Both the position numbers and the translations under genes were made by a program. The notes under the pieces were generated by a model. That model did not search any database. It had not been told where the DNA came from and worked only from the letters and a program-made list of their open reading frames with translations. Shown in pieces: positions 1 to 7,580 of a stretch of 25,322 bases of DNA. The DNA is taken from the NCBI GenBank assembly GCA_001800515.1, contig MGVN01000213.1:3694-29015 (forward strand), read 5' to 3'. Position 1 is the stretch's first letter. Each line of letters begins with the position of its first letter. This DNA is from Elusimicrobia bacterium RIFOXYB2_FULL_49_7. Its GTDB lineage: Bacteria; Fibrobacterota; OXYB2-FULL-49-7.

Positions 1-1
1 C

Positions 2-2089
2 TATTACGATGATTTATCCACTGCGATTATTGAAAAACAGCAGTCCGGTTTGGTCGTCATTAAAGCAACGGGTTCCATGAGGAATGCAAGCGCTTCCCGT
101 CGCTTCAATTTTATTTCACGAATATATGCCTATGGACATTCCCAGATGGTGAAAATCGTGACGACCATTGAAAATCAGAATCCGGTGGTAACCACTTTTC
201 TGACCATCAAGGCATTGGAAACGGAAATACCGCTCAATCTGACCGGAACGCTGAATGCGGCTGTGGGGCGTCCGAGCGGTGCAGAGGAAACCACGGTTTC
301 CGGCAGTGAAGTCGCTTACATCATGGTGAAACGGCCGGTGGGTGTCTGGAGCGGTTCCATCAGCGGTACGCTCGGGGGAAAGGTGGCCGGAACCTTTAAC
401 CCTATTTTAACCAAACCGCGGGATATCGGTTGGGTCTCTCTGTCGGATGGAGCCAAAGGTTGCGTTATGGGCATCCGTTATTTCTGGCAGATGGTTCCTA
501 CGTCCGCGGAAGTATCCGGCGATGGTGTCTTGAAGGCCGGTTTTTTTCCGGAAAGAGCGAATGATACGGCACGTATCTATGCCGGCATGTCCCGGACCCT
601 GGAAACCCGCTACGTCTTTTTCAATACGGCTGCCGTTACTGAGCAGCGTTCCAGAATTATGGGCGCTTCAGAACGGCTTTTTGCCGTGGCACCAACAAAA
701 TGGTATACCCGTCAGACATTGGGATTGGGCCGTTTTGCGGAAAACAAGACGGATTTGATCATTCCGACCTATAGCACCGGGATTGAAACAGGCGAGTCTC
801 ATCTCTCGACCGTTTGGAGTACAGCCTTCAATTATCAGGATAATCATTTCAATATCGATTCTTATGGATTTATCGCCTATGGCGACAATCCGCATTATTC
901 CACCACGCATACCGGCTTTCCCGCCACGCATCCCTGGCTGATAGAGTGGAACGGCAATTATTATGACTTGCCTCAGATGGGATTCATCCGTTTTATTCGC
1001 ACCGGCAGTATGACCCATTTGCGCTATGCCATCGCCCATGTTGAACAGCTGCAAGATATTCATCAGTGTCATTTCGGCACGGGAAGTTCGGGAACCGGTT
1101 CCGCCCGGTATTGTCCGTCTATGTATTATATTTTCTATCCGTATGAGCCCATTGCCCCCTCCTCCGGTGAAATGGATCATCACAAACTGGAAGGAATATT
1201 TTCCAACTATTACCTGACCGGTGAGGAACGTTCCTTGGATGTGGCGCTGGAAGGCGTTCGTTGGGCCAAGGGCCGCGGAACCAATTATGCAAATAGTGCC
1301 GCGCGTTCCTTTTCGCATCAGATGTTTTCTCTGGCTGCCGGTTACCAGCACGATCAGGATACCGGCTGCTACAATCGGCTGGTATCCAATTGGACTGTTT
1401 TTCAACAGACGCTGAGTGCGAATATGGAACAAGCCTCTCCGCCGCAGTTCCAGATTGGATTCGCCTTTGAAGCGTTGGTCAAAATGTATTATGTTCTGAA
1501 ATCGCCGGTGCAGGATTCGGTCTTGAGCTATCTGAAACGTTTCTGTGATCAGAAAAACGACAACAGCAATTGTATCGGCGCGTCCTGCATCGGATCGAAT
1601 GCGGCTATCGGGTATGCTTTTCTCAGCCGTTTTTTCGGTTCTGCCTATTTAACCAAGGCGCAGCAACTGATTTCACTTTATCCTACGAGCTTCAGCAATC
1701 ATGAGAAAGATATGGCGCTGAACGGCCGGAGTCTGGAACAGACGATGTATTATTTTGTGAACCCCGAATCACTCGAGGTGGCCAATGAAATCAATCACGG
1801 TATCGGTTTGGACACAGGAGGCGACCGCCTGGTGATGAGTCCGAATCCTTTTAATCCCGCGGTTCGCCTGACCTTGGTTCTCCCGAGAAAGGGGGGCCCT
1901 GTTACCCGTTCCGTTTCTGTGGCCGTGTATGATATTCGAGGCCATCAAGTCGACCGATTTGAGACCGATGAAGTTTTTCTTCGAAAAGGCGTTGTTTGGA
2001 ATGCCGGTGAACGGCCCGGTGGTGTTTATATGGTGCGCTGTTTGGTTGATGGCAAGCAGTTTACCGGAAAAGCAACCTTGATCCGATGA
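2..2089 (+). CDS. Secreted PcRGLX/YetA-like (exo-rhamnogalacturonan-lyase family) protein with FlgD-like C-terminal sorting domain; 5' end outside window
   Basis: The frame is open from base 2, so the first codons and any signal peptide lie outside the window; 695 residues are visible. The central part (about nt 430-640) has a GIRYFWQ segment followed by SGDG and FFPE blocks. After it comes an aromatic-rich, probably alpha-helical region with HPWLIEWNG (about nt 925-955) and a DHHKLEG stretch. This order resembles the PcRGLX/YetA-like family of exo-acting rhamnogalacturonan lyases, recognised by eye only. The last 85 residues (about nt 1835-2086) are a FlgD-like/type-A sorting module: PNPFNP, a beta-sandwich with VYDIRG, then GGVYMVRC and a basic end. 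Such modules mark exported proteins in Fibrobacterota/Bacteroidota-like lineages. The likely role is extracellular polysaccharide (pectin-type) breakdown. The stop codon overlaps the next gene's ATG (ATGA). An alternative is an uncharacterised exported protein with an alpha-barrel. Confidence 0.6.
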   Translation, partial: YYDDLSTAIIEKQQSGLVVIKATGSMRNASASRRFNFISRIYAYGHSQMVKIVTTIENQNPVVTTFLTIKALETEIPLNLTGTLNAAVGRPSGAEETTVSGSEVAYIMVKRPVGVWSGSISGTLGGKVAGTFNPILTKPRDIGWVSLSDGAKGCVMGIRYFWQMVPTSAEVSGDGVLKAGFFPERANDTARIYAGMSRTLETRYVFFNTAAVTEQRSRIMGASERLFAVAPTKWYTRQTLGLGRFAENKTDLIIPTYSTGIETGESHLSTVWSTAFNYQDNHFNIDSYGFIAYGDNPHYSTTHTGFPATHPWLIEWNGNYYDLPQMGFIRFIRTGSMTHLRYAIAHVEQLQDIHQCHFGTGSSGTGSARYCPSMYYIFYPYEPIAPSSGEMDHHKLEGIFSNYYLTGEERSLDVALEGVRWAKGRGTNYANSAARSFSHQMFSLAAGYQHDQDTGCYNRLVSNWTVFQQTLSANMEQASPPQFQIGFAFEALVKMYYVLKSPVQDSVLSYLKRFCDQKNDNSNCIGASCIGSNAAIGYAFLSRFFGSAYLTKAQQLISLYPTSFSNHEKDMALNGRSLEQTMYYFVNPESLEVANEINHGIGLDTGGDRLVMSPNPFNPAVRLTLVLPRKGGPVTRSVSVAVYDIRGHQVDRFETDEVFLRKGVVWNAGERPGGVYMVRCLVDGKQFTGKATLIR

Positions 2090-2454
2090 CTATCTTATCG
2101 GTAGATGATTCCGGGATGATCCGAAAGGTTATCCGCCGAATCGTGGAATCCATGGGGCATGAGTTGCTCGAGGCGGAGGATGGCGAAGCGGCGCTTACGG
2201 TTCTTCGGGAACATGGAGCAAAAATCCGATTGGTGCTTCTGGATTGGAATATGCCGAAACTCGACGGGTATTCTGTTTTAACACGCATGAAAGGAGATCC
2301 CGCGTTGAAAGCCATTCCGGTGATTATGGTGACGACTGAAGTTGACAAGACGCGTATCGTTCAGGCGGTCCAGGCCGGTGCACGAAATTATGTCATGAAG
2401 CCTTTTTCACAAGAGGACCTCATGGCCAAAATAACGGATAGTCTGAAGATCTGA
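2086..2454 (+). CDS. CheY-like single-domain response regulator
   Basis: This 122-residue protein is a stand-alone receiver domain, a phosphorylation switch that usually works by binding a partner. All the key residues are present: acidic pair D7/D8 (SVDDS), phosphoacceptor D53 (LLDWNMPKLDG), switch residue T83 (MVTTE) and K105 (YVMKPF). There is no output domain. The start ATG overlaps the upstream stop as ATGA, which implies translational coupling to a secreted protein gene, an odd partnership. CheX-type genes follow 19 nt downstream, and CheX is a family of CheY-P phosphatases, so this CheY is the likely substrate. No CheA kinase or methyl-accepting receptor is visible, so the phosphodonor must be encoded elsewhere. 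Confidence 0.93.
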   Translation: MTILSVDDSGMIRKVIRRIVESMGHELLEAEDGEAALTVLREHGAKIRLVLLDWNMPKLDGYSVLTRMKGDPALKAIPVIMVTTEVDKTRIVQAVQAGARNYVMKPFSQEDLMAKITDSLKI

Positions 2455-2473
2455 ACAGTCGGGAGCACGATTC

Positions 2474-3397
2474 ATGCAGGCATTACTGGTCCGTTTTAAT
2501 CCCCTTCTTGAAAGAACCTTTCGGAATGTACTGTCAAACCAAGCGTCCTTATCGGTTATTACTCGCGCGGATGGCTTGCGCTCCGGCGTTGGTTTCAAGA
2601 ATACGCCGGTTAAAGGAGGCTTGACATCCGATATCCTTCGATACTTTGAATCGTTTGCCGGCAGCACTGCCGGACTGCCGGAGATTATCTTTTACGCACT
2701 TTCCCCTCAGGAGCTCGACTTTGCTCATGATGAAGTGCTTTTGCTTCGGAAGAAATGCGCTTTTCGGGATGTCCCCATTCTCATTGTAGCGGATGGGGCC
2801 GTTCGTCGGGAGGCGGAACGACTGTTATTGGCCGGAGGAAGCGGTCTGGTGCGCTTCCCTGAGGAGATGGCGACCCTGCCGATCCGAATCCGGGAAAGTC
2901 TTCAACCCGTCGGGAAGCGTATGCCGGTGATTGCGAAGCTGATAAACCCTTTTATCAGTGCCACGATTGATCTCTTAGCAACCATGGCGGACATGACCGC
3001 CACGCGCAAGGATCTCTTTTTAAAGAAGAATTACCGGTTGGCCGGGGATGTCTCGGGAATTATGAATATCACGGGTCGGATGGAAGGTTCCGTGGCGGTC
3101 ACCTTGGAAAGAGGATTGGCCCTGGAGATTGTTTCCCGCATCCTTCACTCGCCTGCATCCGAACTGACGGAAGAGGATATTAAGGACGGGGTCGGCGAAT
3201 TGGTTAATATCATTTCCGGGAATGCCAAGGCGTCATTGGCCGGAACAGAATATGCCCATGAAATCACTCTACCCGCGGTCATCATCGGATACGGCCATGA
3301 GATTTCTCATCCGCGAGGAGCGCCTTGCATCGTCGCCCTTTTCGAAAGCGGTGCCCATACCTTCGGTGTACAGGTCTCGGTTCAGGTCAAGAAATAA
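2474..3397 (+). CDS. Degenerate receiver domain fused to a CheX phosphatase domain
   Basis: A 307-residue cytoplasmic protein. Residues ~1-140 have a receiver-like alternation of strands and helices (IIFYAL, PILIVAD, SGLVRF) but no aspartate where the phosphoacceptor should be, so this is probably a pseudo-receiver. Residues ~150-307 are a CheX domain with the signature GELVNIISGNAK (240-252). E242 and N245 form the ExxN pair that inserts into the CheY active site in CheC/CheX/FliY phosphatases. The role inferred is dephosphorylation of the adjacent CheY, with the pseudo-receiver as a regulatory or docking module. The ATG is preceded by GGGAG at a good distance. Canonical CheX is about 150-160 residues, so the N-terminal fusion doubles its size. 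Confidence 0.82.
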   Translation: MQALLVRFNPLLERTFRNVLSNQASLSVITRADGLRSGVGFKNTPVKGGLTSDILRYFESFAGSTAGLPEIIFYALSPQELDFAHDEVLLLRKKCAFRDVPILIVADGAVRREAERLLLAGGSGLVRFPEEMATLPIRIRESLQPVGKRMPVIAKLINPFISATIDLLATMADMTATRKDLFLKKNYRLAGDVSGIMNITGRMEGSVAVTLERGLALEIVSRILHSPASELTEEDIKDGVGELVNIISGNAKASLAGTEYAHEITLPAVIIGYGHEISHPRGAPCIVALFESGAHTFGVQVSVQVKK

Positions 3398-3408
3398 GGA
3401 GAGCGGCT

Positions 3409-3855
3409 GTGGCAGCAGATGAAGCAATTCAGACACGATTCATAGAAGCCGTGCGTTCGGCCTTTTGGAAACTTTTTCAGACCGAACTGGAGCGCAAGGA
3501 TGATCCGCCCAGGGAATCCGAAGAGATTGTCTTTACTGCCCTAGCCGGATTTACGGGCTCTATTTTTGGGATTGTTTCATTGCGCCTTTGTGAACATACT
3601 GCCGTAGCGGCTTTGAACAAGCACAAACATGTCATGGAATCTTCGGACTCGCCGTTATTGGCCGAGGTTGAGGAACTTATCGATGAAATCCTTCAGGCTG
3701 CGGAACGTCCTGGTGCAGACCATCTTGATTTTTCTCTTCCGGAAATCATTTCCGGTTCTTCCTATGAGGTTGATTTTAGGAAATACCGGAAACGTTTCGA
3801 GGTGGGGTTTGATTCTGCGGTCGGCGGTCTTTGCTTAACAGTCGCCTATTGTTAG
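3409..3855 (+). CDS. Short CheX/CheC-like protein with altered ExxN motif
   Basis: I chose the GTG at 3409 because AGGAGAG lies just upstream (3397-3403) and immediately follows the previous stop. An in-frame ATG at 3325 would overlap the CheX gene by 73 nt with no ribosome site. The product is 148 residues. The pattern FTALAGFTGSIFGIVSL (42-58) followed by a helix LLAEVEELIDEIL (83-95) matches the CheX-family fold. The helix that should carry ExxN reads E89-L-I-D92, so the asparagine is replaced by aspartate and the following GNAK is lost. It may be a weak or inactive phosphatase, or a heterodimer partner of the preceding CheX. Its end is 4 nt from the convergent URO-D gene. Confidence 0.7.
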   Translation: MAADEAIQTRFIEAVRSAFWKLFQTELERKDDPPRESEEIVFTALAGFTGSIFGIVSLRLCEHTAVAALNKHKHVMESSDSPLLAEVEELIDEILQAAERPGADHLDFSLPEIISGSSYEVDFRKYRKRFEVGFDSAVGGLCLTVAYC

Positions 3856-3859
3856 ATAT

Positions 3860-5023
3860 TCACCTCTGATTTACCCTGTCCGACATTTTCTCTATAATGT
3901 CAATGTTTCCTTTTTCGGGCATGATGTCACCCACATTGAGGATTAGCTTGTCACCCATCTCGTCCAGGATTTTTCGGGTGAAATCCAAGACGCGCCGCTC
4001 ACTGTTCTCTTCGATGAACAAGGCGGCCGGTACCCCGCAATAAGCGTATTGTCCGCGTCCCAATGCGGCGTATAATTCCCGGGGTTCGTAGTTCCCGACC
4101 GGCGAAGGGGTGCAGCCGTCCAGGACATCGAATCCGGAGTCCGGGATCATGGGAAGAATGTTTTTTAGACGACCATCCATATGGGTCAATACTTTTTTGT
4201 TTGCACGATGCAGAAGGGCATTCATTTCCTGATACACGGGCAGAAAATAAGAGCGATACCAATCCGGACTAATCAGAAATTCGTCCATGTTATCGGCCAT
4301 GAAAGCGATTTTACCGGGTGCGGCTGTCGCGAGTGTCCACACCTCCCGATCTTTTTCCCGCATGATATCCAGCAGACATTGCATTTTTTCCGGATAGTCC
4401 ATGAGGGCATAGGTAACCGCTTCCACGCCCATATAATTATGGATGAGTCGTCCCATGGGAGAGCGGGGGATGATGAGGTTCAGATAGCCGCTTTCCCCGA
4501 TGATGGAGAGAGCCTTTTCTACTCTGCCGAAATTTGGGGAATAGACGGTATCCTGCACGATATGAGTCAAAATATCCAGATCCCCTTCTGATTTGACAAA
4601 GTGTTCCAAAATGGCCTGACTATGGTCCGCGGCCATTCCTTTTATCTCGCGGAGTTCTCCTTTGGAAGTTCGGATGACGGTGGTGACACGTTCTGGCGAG
4701 TGTTTCTCTATTATTTCACTATTCCGGTAAGTGGTCTTGTAAAAAATGTCATATCCGTGAACTGGAATTCCACAATCCAACGCCGCATGAATTTCAAAAA
4801 TATTTTTCCCGCGAAATCGGGCCGGTAATGCCTGACCGGGGAGTCTGTTGATTGTATCCTCTGGCGCAATGAGTTCGCCGGGCAGATAGTTGCGTTCTCG
4901 CGGGCCTTCGCCGTACCGGTTGGCTTCATACCATTTCGACAAATCCGGAAAAAACGGAACCTTATCTACTTTTTCACCGTTAATGAGGTTGAGGAAGCGT
5001 TTTCGGTGCGTCAATGCGGTCAT
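3860..5023 (-). CDS. Uroporphyrinogen decarboxylase (URO-D) superfamily protein, non-HemE
   Basis: A 387-residue protein of the URO-D/cobalamin-methyltransferase TIM-barrel superfamily. It is recognised from the N-terminal RKRFLNLINGEKVDKVPFF block, the middle LIIPRSPMGRLIHNYMG block, and the late THMDGRLKNILPMI and LDGCTPSPVG blocks. The HemE fingerprint near the N terminus (a WFMRQAGR-type motif) is absent, so haem synthesis is unlikely. The zinc HxC motif of MtaA-type methyltransferases is also replaced by HMDG. The substrate is unknown; paralogues like this often sit beside AraC regulators in carbohydrate or aromatic catabolism clusters. AAGGAG precedes the ATG. The gene is divergent from the AraC gene, with a candidate operator between them. 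Confidence 0.8.
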   Translation of the reverse strand: MTALTHRKRFLNLINGEKVDKVPFFPDLSKWYEANRYGEGPRERNYLPGELIAPEDTINRLPGQALPARFRGKNIFEIHAALDCGIPVHGYDIFYKTTYRNSEIIEKHSPERVTTVIRTSKGELREIKGMAADHSQAILEHFVKSEGDLDILTHIVQDTVYSPNFGRVEKALSIIGESGYLNLIIPRSPMGRLIHNYMGVEAVTYALMDYPEKMQCLLDIMREKDREVWTLATAAPGKIAFMADNMDEFLISPDWYRSYFLPVYQEMNALLHRANKKVLTHMDGRLKNILPMIPDSGFDVLDGCTPSPVGNYEPRELYAALGRGQYAYCGVPAALFIEENSERRVLDFTRKILDEMGDKLILNVGDIMPEKGNIDIIEKMSDRVNQR

Positions 5024-5065
5024 GAGATGCTCCTTCTTTGTAAATGACGAAATGGCTTGCTTTTC

Positions 5066-5135
5066 ACTATAAAGATAGGATAAATTTCAAAAAAGGGAAT
5101 AACAATTATTGCGGGAGAGATAGCGCGTATTGCGG
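5066..5135 (-). promoter_or_regulatory. Candidate AraC operator (21-bp spaced direct repeat) and weak divergent promoter
   Basis: The 8-mer TATTGCGG occurs at 5107-5114 and again at 5128-5135, exactly 21 bp apart, which is two helical turns. That spacing and tandem orientation are typical of the half-sites bound by an AraC-type monomer pair. Towards the URO-D gene, the minus strand has a plausible -10 TATAGT (5066-5071) but only a poly-T where a -35 should be, as expected for an activator-dependent promoter. A third partial match, ATTGCG, lies at 5174-5179. The repeat is direct observation; binding by the neighbouring AraC protein is inference. Confidence 0.5.
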
Positions 5136-5181
5136 TATCCATCGGAATAAAGAAGCTGAGATTCAGAACCGAAATTGCGAA

Positions 5182-6096
5182 ATGAAGCAAAAAAATGAAC
5201 CGAGGCCTTTTGCGGGAAAGATAGCATGTCCCTTTGTCCGCATGGCGCATGAACGTTCTTTCAAAGACCATGAACCGGAAATGACATTTTCCGCACGGCG
5301 GCTTCTGGATTATGAATTGATTTATATAACCGAGGGATGCATCACGATTCACTTAACGGATAAGCAAGAACAGGTGAAGAAAGGGGGGTTGATACTCTTA
5401 CAACCTGCTCTTCGTCATGCTTTTACTTTTACTGCCGGACATAATTATTACCTCCATTTTGACCTTATATACAATCCTTTTCGGGAGAAAAGCTTTATTA
5501 AGACTGCCGGCCAAGCGGTACTCGAAAGGGCTGACTATTCCCTGCTTCAGCCGGCGCTAACGCCTCCTGCCTTTCCAACCTTACCTCTTTATGTGTACCC
5601 GGAGGAACCGCAGCGAATGAAGGAATTGTTTCGCGATTGCCTTAGGCTGTATCAGGAGACTCCTCCATTTTGGGAATGGCGGATTCAGGAGCGGCTTCTT
5701 TCACTGCTTACCTGTTTCTTTGATGCTGCGGTTCCCTCAAAAAAGGGGACCGAACAGGGACTTTCAATGGAAGCCCGACTCGATCGCGTTTCCTTGTTTA
5801 TCCGGAGCCATTTGAATATCGCACTTGAGCTGTCCGAACTGGCCCGTTTTGCCTGTCTGTCACCCTACCATTTATGCCGAATGTTCAAGCAACAGTTCGG
5901 CATGGGGCCTATTCGATACCATACGCATTTGCGCATTCAGGAAGCGAAGCGGAGGATTGAACGGTCCATGGGTTCCATCAAAGAGGTTGCTTTTGATCTC
6001 GGCTTTGACAGTCCATTTTCCTTTTCACGCGCCTTTAAGCGGGAAACCGGTAAGGCACCGACCTTTTGCAAACCCTCCAAGAGCGAAAGGAACTGA
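5182..6096 (+). CDS. AraC family transcriptional regulator
   Basis: A 304-residue DNA-binding regulator. Residues ~35-100 form a cupin-like ligand-sensing domain (ELIYITEGCITIHL, then HAFTFTAGHNYYLHFDL). Residues ~198-298 form the AraC/XylS double helix-turn-helix, with the first helix pair around LSELARFACLSPYHLCRMFKQ and the second around IKEVAFDLGFDSPFSFSRAFKRETG. I prefer the ATG at 5182. The in-frame ATG at 5044 would add 46 residues with no conserved character and would place the candidate operator inside the gene. Neither start has a strong ribosome site. The stop is 1 nt from the next gene's ATG, so the two are probably translated together. The likely target is the divergent URO-D gene, and possibly its own operon. 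Confidence 0.9.
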   Translation: MKQKNEPRPFAGKIACPFVRMAHERSFKDHEPEMTFSARRLLDYELIYITEGCITIHLTDKQEQVKKGGLILLQPALRHAFTFTAGHNYYLHFDLIYNPFREKSFIKTAGQAVLERADYSLLQPALTPPAFPTLPLYVYPEEPQRMKELFRDCLRLYQETPPFWEWRIQERLLSLLTCFFDAAVPSKKGTEQGLSMEARLDRVSLFIRSHLNIALELSELARFACLSPYHLCRMFKQQFGMGPIRYHTHLRIQEAKRRIERSMGSIKEVAFDLGFDSPFSFSRAFKRETGKAPTFCKPSKSERN

Positions 6097-6097
6097 G

Positions 6098-7540
6098 ATG
6101 CGTTTTGTTTCCTATGCCCACTTTTTTGCGGTTATCGTCTACCTTTGTATGATGCTCTTTGTTCTGGTCCGGAATCCCCGTTCTGCATTGAATCGTTCTT
6201 GTGCTGCGGCCCTCTTTTGTTTTGCAGTGTGGGGGGGAGCCATGGCACTGCTTCATAGTCGTCTTTTGACTTGGTCTGAAGCGGACTTTGTGCAGCGGTT
6301 CGGTGCCATTGGATGGCTCTTTTTCCCGGTCTTTTTTCTCCGTTTTTCGGCACTCCTGGCCGGTTTTCGGCAACTGGCCTCTTCGCGATGGCTTTGGAGC
6401 GGATTGCTGTTGATGGCAACCGGTTTCACGGTTTACTTTTTTATTCATCCCTTTGTGCAAATCACGGAAATGCGTTCATTCGGCTGGGGAGAATATTGGA
6501 GACGGTGTGCCGGAACCTCGCTTTACATAGCCTATTATCTGCTGCTGACTTCGATCGGGTTTCTATTGGTTTTTCTTAAAAGGCATCAACCTTTGTCTCC
6601 TTATCATTCCCGGGTTTCCTGGGTCATGTTAATCGGGGGTGGCGCTACTTTTCTATCCGGTACCTTGTCCAATGTGGTGATGGATTGGATGGGAATCTTT
6701 TCCATTCCGCCCTTGGGGGATGTTTTTGTGATGATGTGGGCCATCGGTATGGTGTATGCTATTTACCGATACCGTTTTATGGATATGACGCCCGCTATTG
6801 CCGCAGAAACGCTTTTATCTAATATGGAGGACATGGTTTTCCTGTTGGATTTGCAGGGACGCATCGTGTTTGTGAATCGTGCGGTACTGGTTCTTTCCGA
6901 TTATGATCGCGAAGCCTTGGAACAGGAGTCCGCGGAACTGCTATTCCCAGGGCAAGGTATCGTCAAACGGTGTCAGGGGCAGCTTTTTTCCCGGGTTGCG
7001 CTCCACGACATTGATATGACCCTTCAAAAAAAAGAGGCGCAAATCACGCTTCCGATCAGTATGACCATTTCAGTGGTACCGGGCGCGGGCTTTATCTGTG
7101 TCTGCCGGGAAATCACCTTCCGGAAACAACGTCAGCTTGCGTTGGAACAATCCCTGGTGGATATGGAAAGAAGTATTTCGCCGCGTATTGAGCTGTTGCG
7201 TCAGATGAATGAACAGTTGAAAGAAGACGCCCAAAAAGACAAGTCCCGTATTTTCCATCATTTGCGTAACCTTTTCTCAGCCATTTCCGGATTTGCTGAA
7301 CTTATCATCATCCGTTTCGGAAAGGATAATGACAAGCTCAAAGAGTATGCGGAGATGATTGTTACAATGACTCAAAAGGCCGGAGAGTTAACTGCCGGCC
7401 AACCTTATCCGGCTGACTTTTCCGCCACGGATGGGGCGACCAATGCTGTCAAGATGATGCCGGGTCCGACCTTTGAAAAAGAACCGACAGATTCTTCGTT
7501 GTCTGCTCCTGTATCGACAAAAAACAAGAATGACGCTTAG
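6098..7540 (+). CDS. 7TM-PAS-HisKA membrane sensor lacking the histidine kinase ATPase domain
   Basis: The start ATG has AAAGG a few bases upstream and lies 1 nt after the AraC stop. The protein has 480 residues. Residues ~5-225 hold about seven membrane segments, like the 7TM module of many sensor kinases. A PAS domain follows (~235-345: MVFLLDLQGRIVFVNRA and a terminal CREITFRK). Then comes a coiled-coil linker and a HisKA-like dimerisation helix (382-404: FHHLRNLFSAISGFAELI). The phosphoacceptor position is H387, but the usual acidic residue after it is histidine (H388). The protein ends about 75 residues later in a low-complexity tail, with no HATPase_c domain and no N, G1 or G2 boxes. 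It cannot autophosphorylate alone. It could be a trans substrate of another kinase, or a kinase-dead sensor acting through dimer conformation. Confidence 0.8.
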   Translation: MRFVSYAHFFAVIVYLCMMLFVLVRNPRSALNRSCAAALFCFAVWGGAMALLHSRLLTWSEADFVQRFGAIGWLFFPVFFLRFSALLAGFRQLASSRWLWSGLLLMATGFTVYFFIHPFVQITEMRSFGWGEYWRRCAGTSLYIAYYLLLTSIGFLLVFLKRHQPLSPYHSRVSWVMLIGGGATFLSGTLSNVVMDWMGIFSIPPLGDVFVMMWAIGMVYAIYRYRFMDMTPAIAAETLLSNMEDMVFLLDLQGRIVFVNRAVLVLSDYDREALEQESAELLFPGQGIVKRCQGQLFSRVALHDIDMTLQKKEAQITLPISMTISVVPGAGFICVCREITFRKQRQLALEQSLVDMERSISPRIELLRQMNEQLKEDAQKDKSRIFHHLRNLFSAISGFAELIIIRFGKDNDKLKEYAEMIVTMTQKAGELTAGQPYPADFSATDGATNAVKMMPGPTFEKEPTDSSLSAPVSTKNKNDA

Positions 7541-7580
7541 CGCTTAACTTCTTAGGACACCCATTTTATATTTTATTTCT

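Noticed and set aside
668..1432. A 254-codon open frame on the minus strand
   Set aside because: It lies wholly opposite the secreted lyase-like gene, has no domain character and is rich in residues expected from the complementary frame.
5044..5181. Upstream in-frame ATG that would lengthen the AraC protein by 46 residues
   Set aside because: The extra residues are not conserved-looking, there is no ribosome site, and it begins only 20 nt from the divergent gene and would cover the operator-like repeats.
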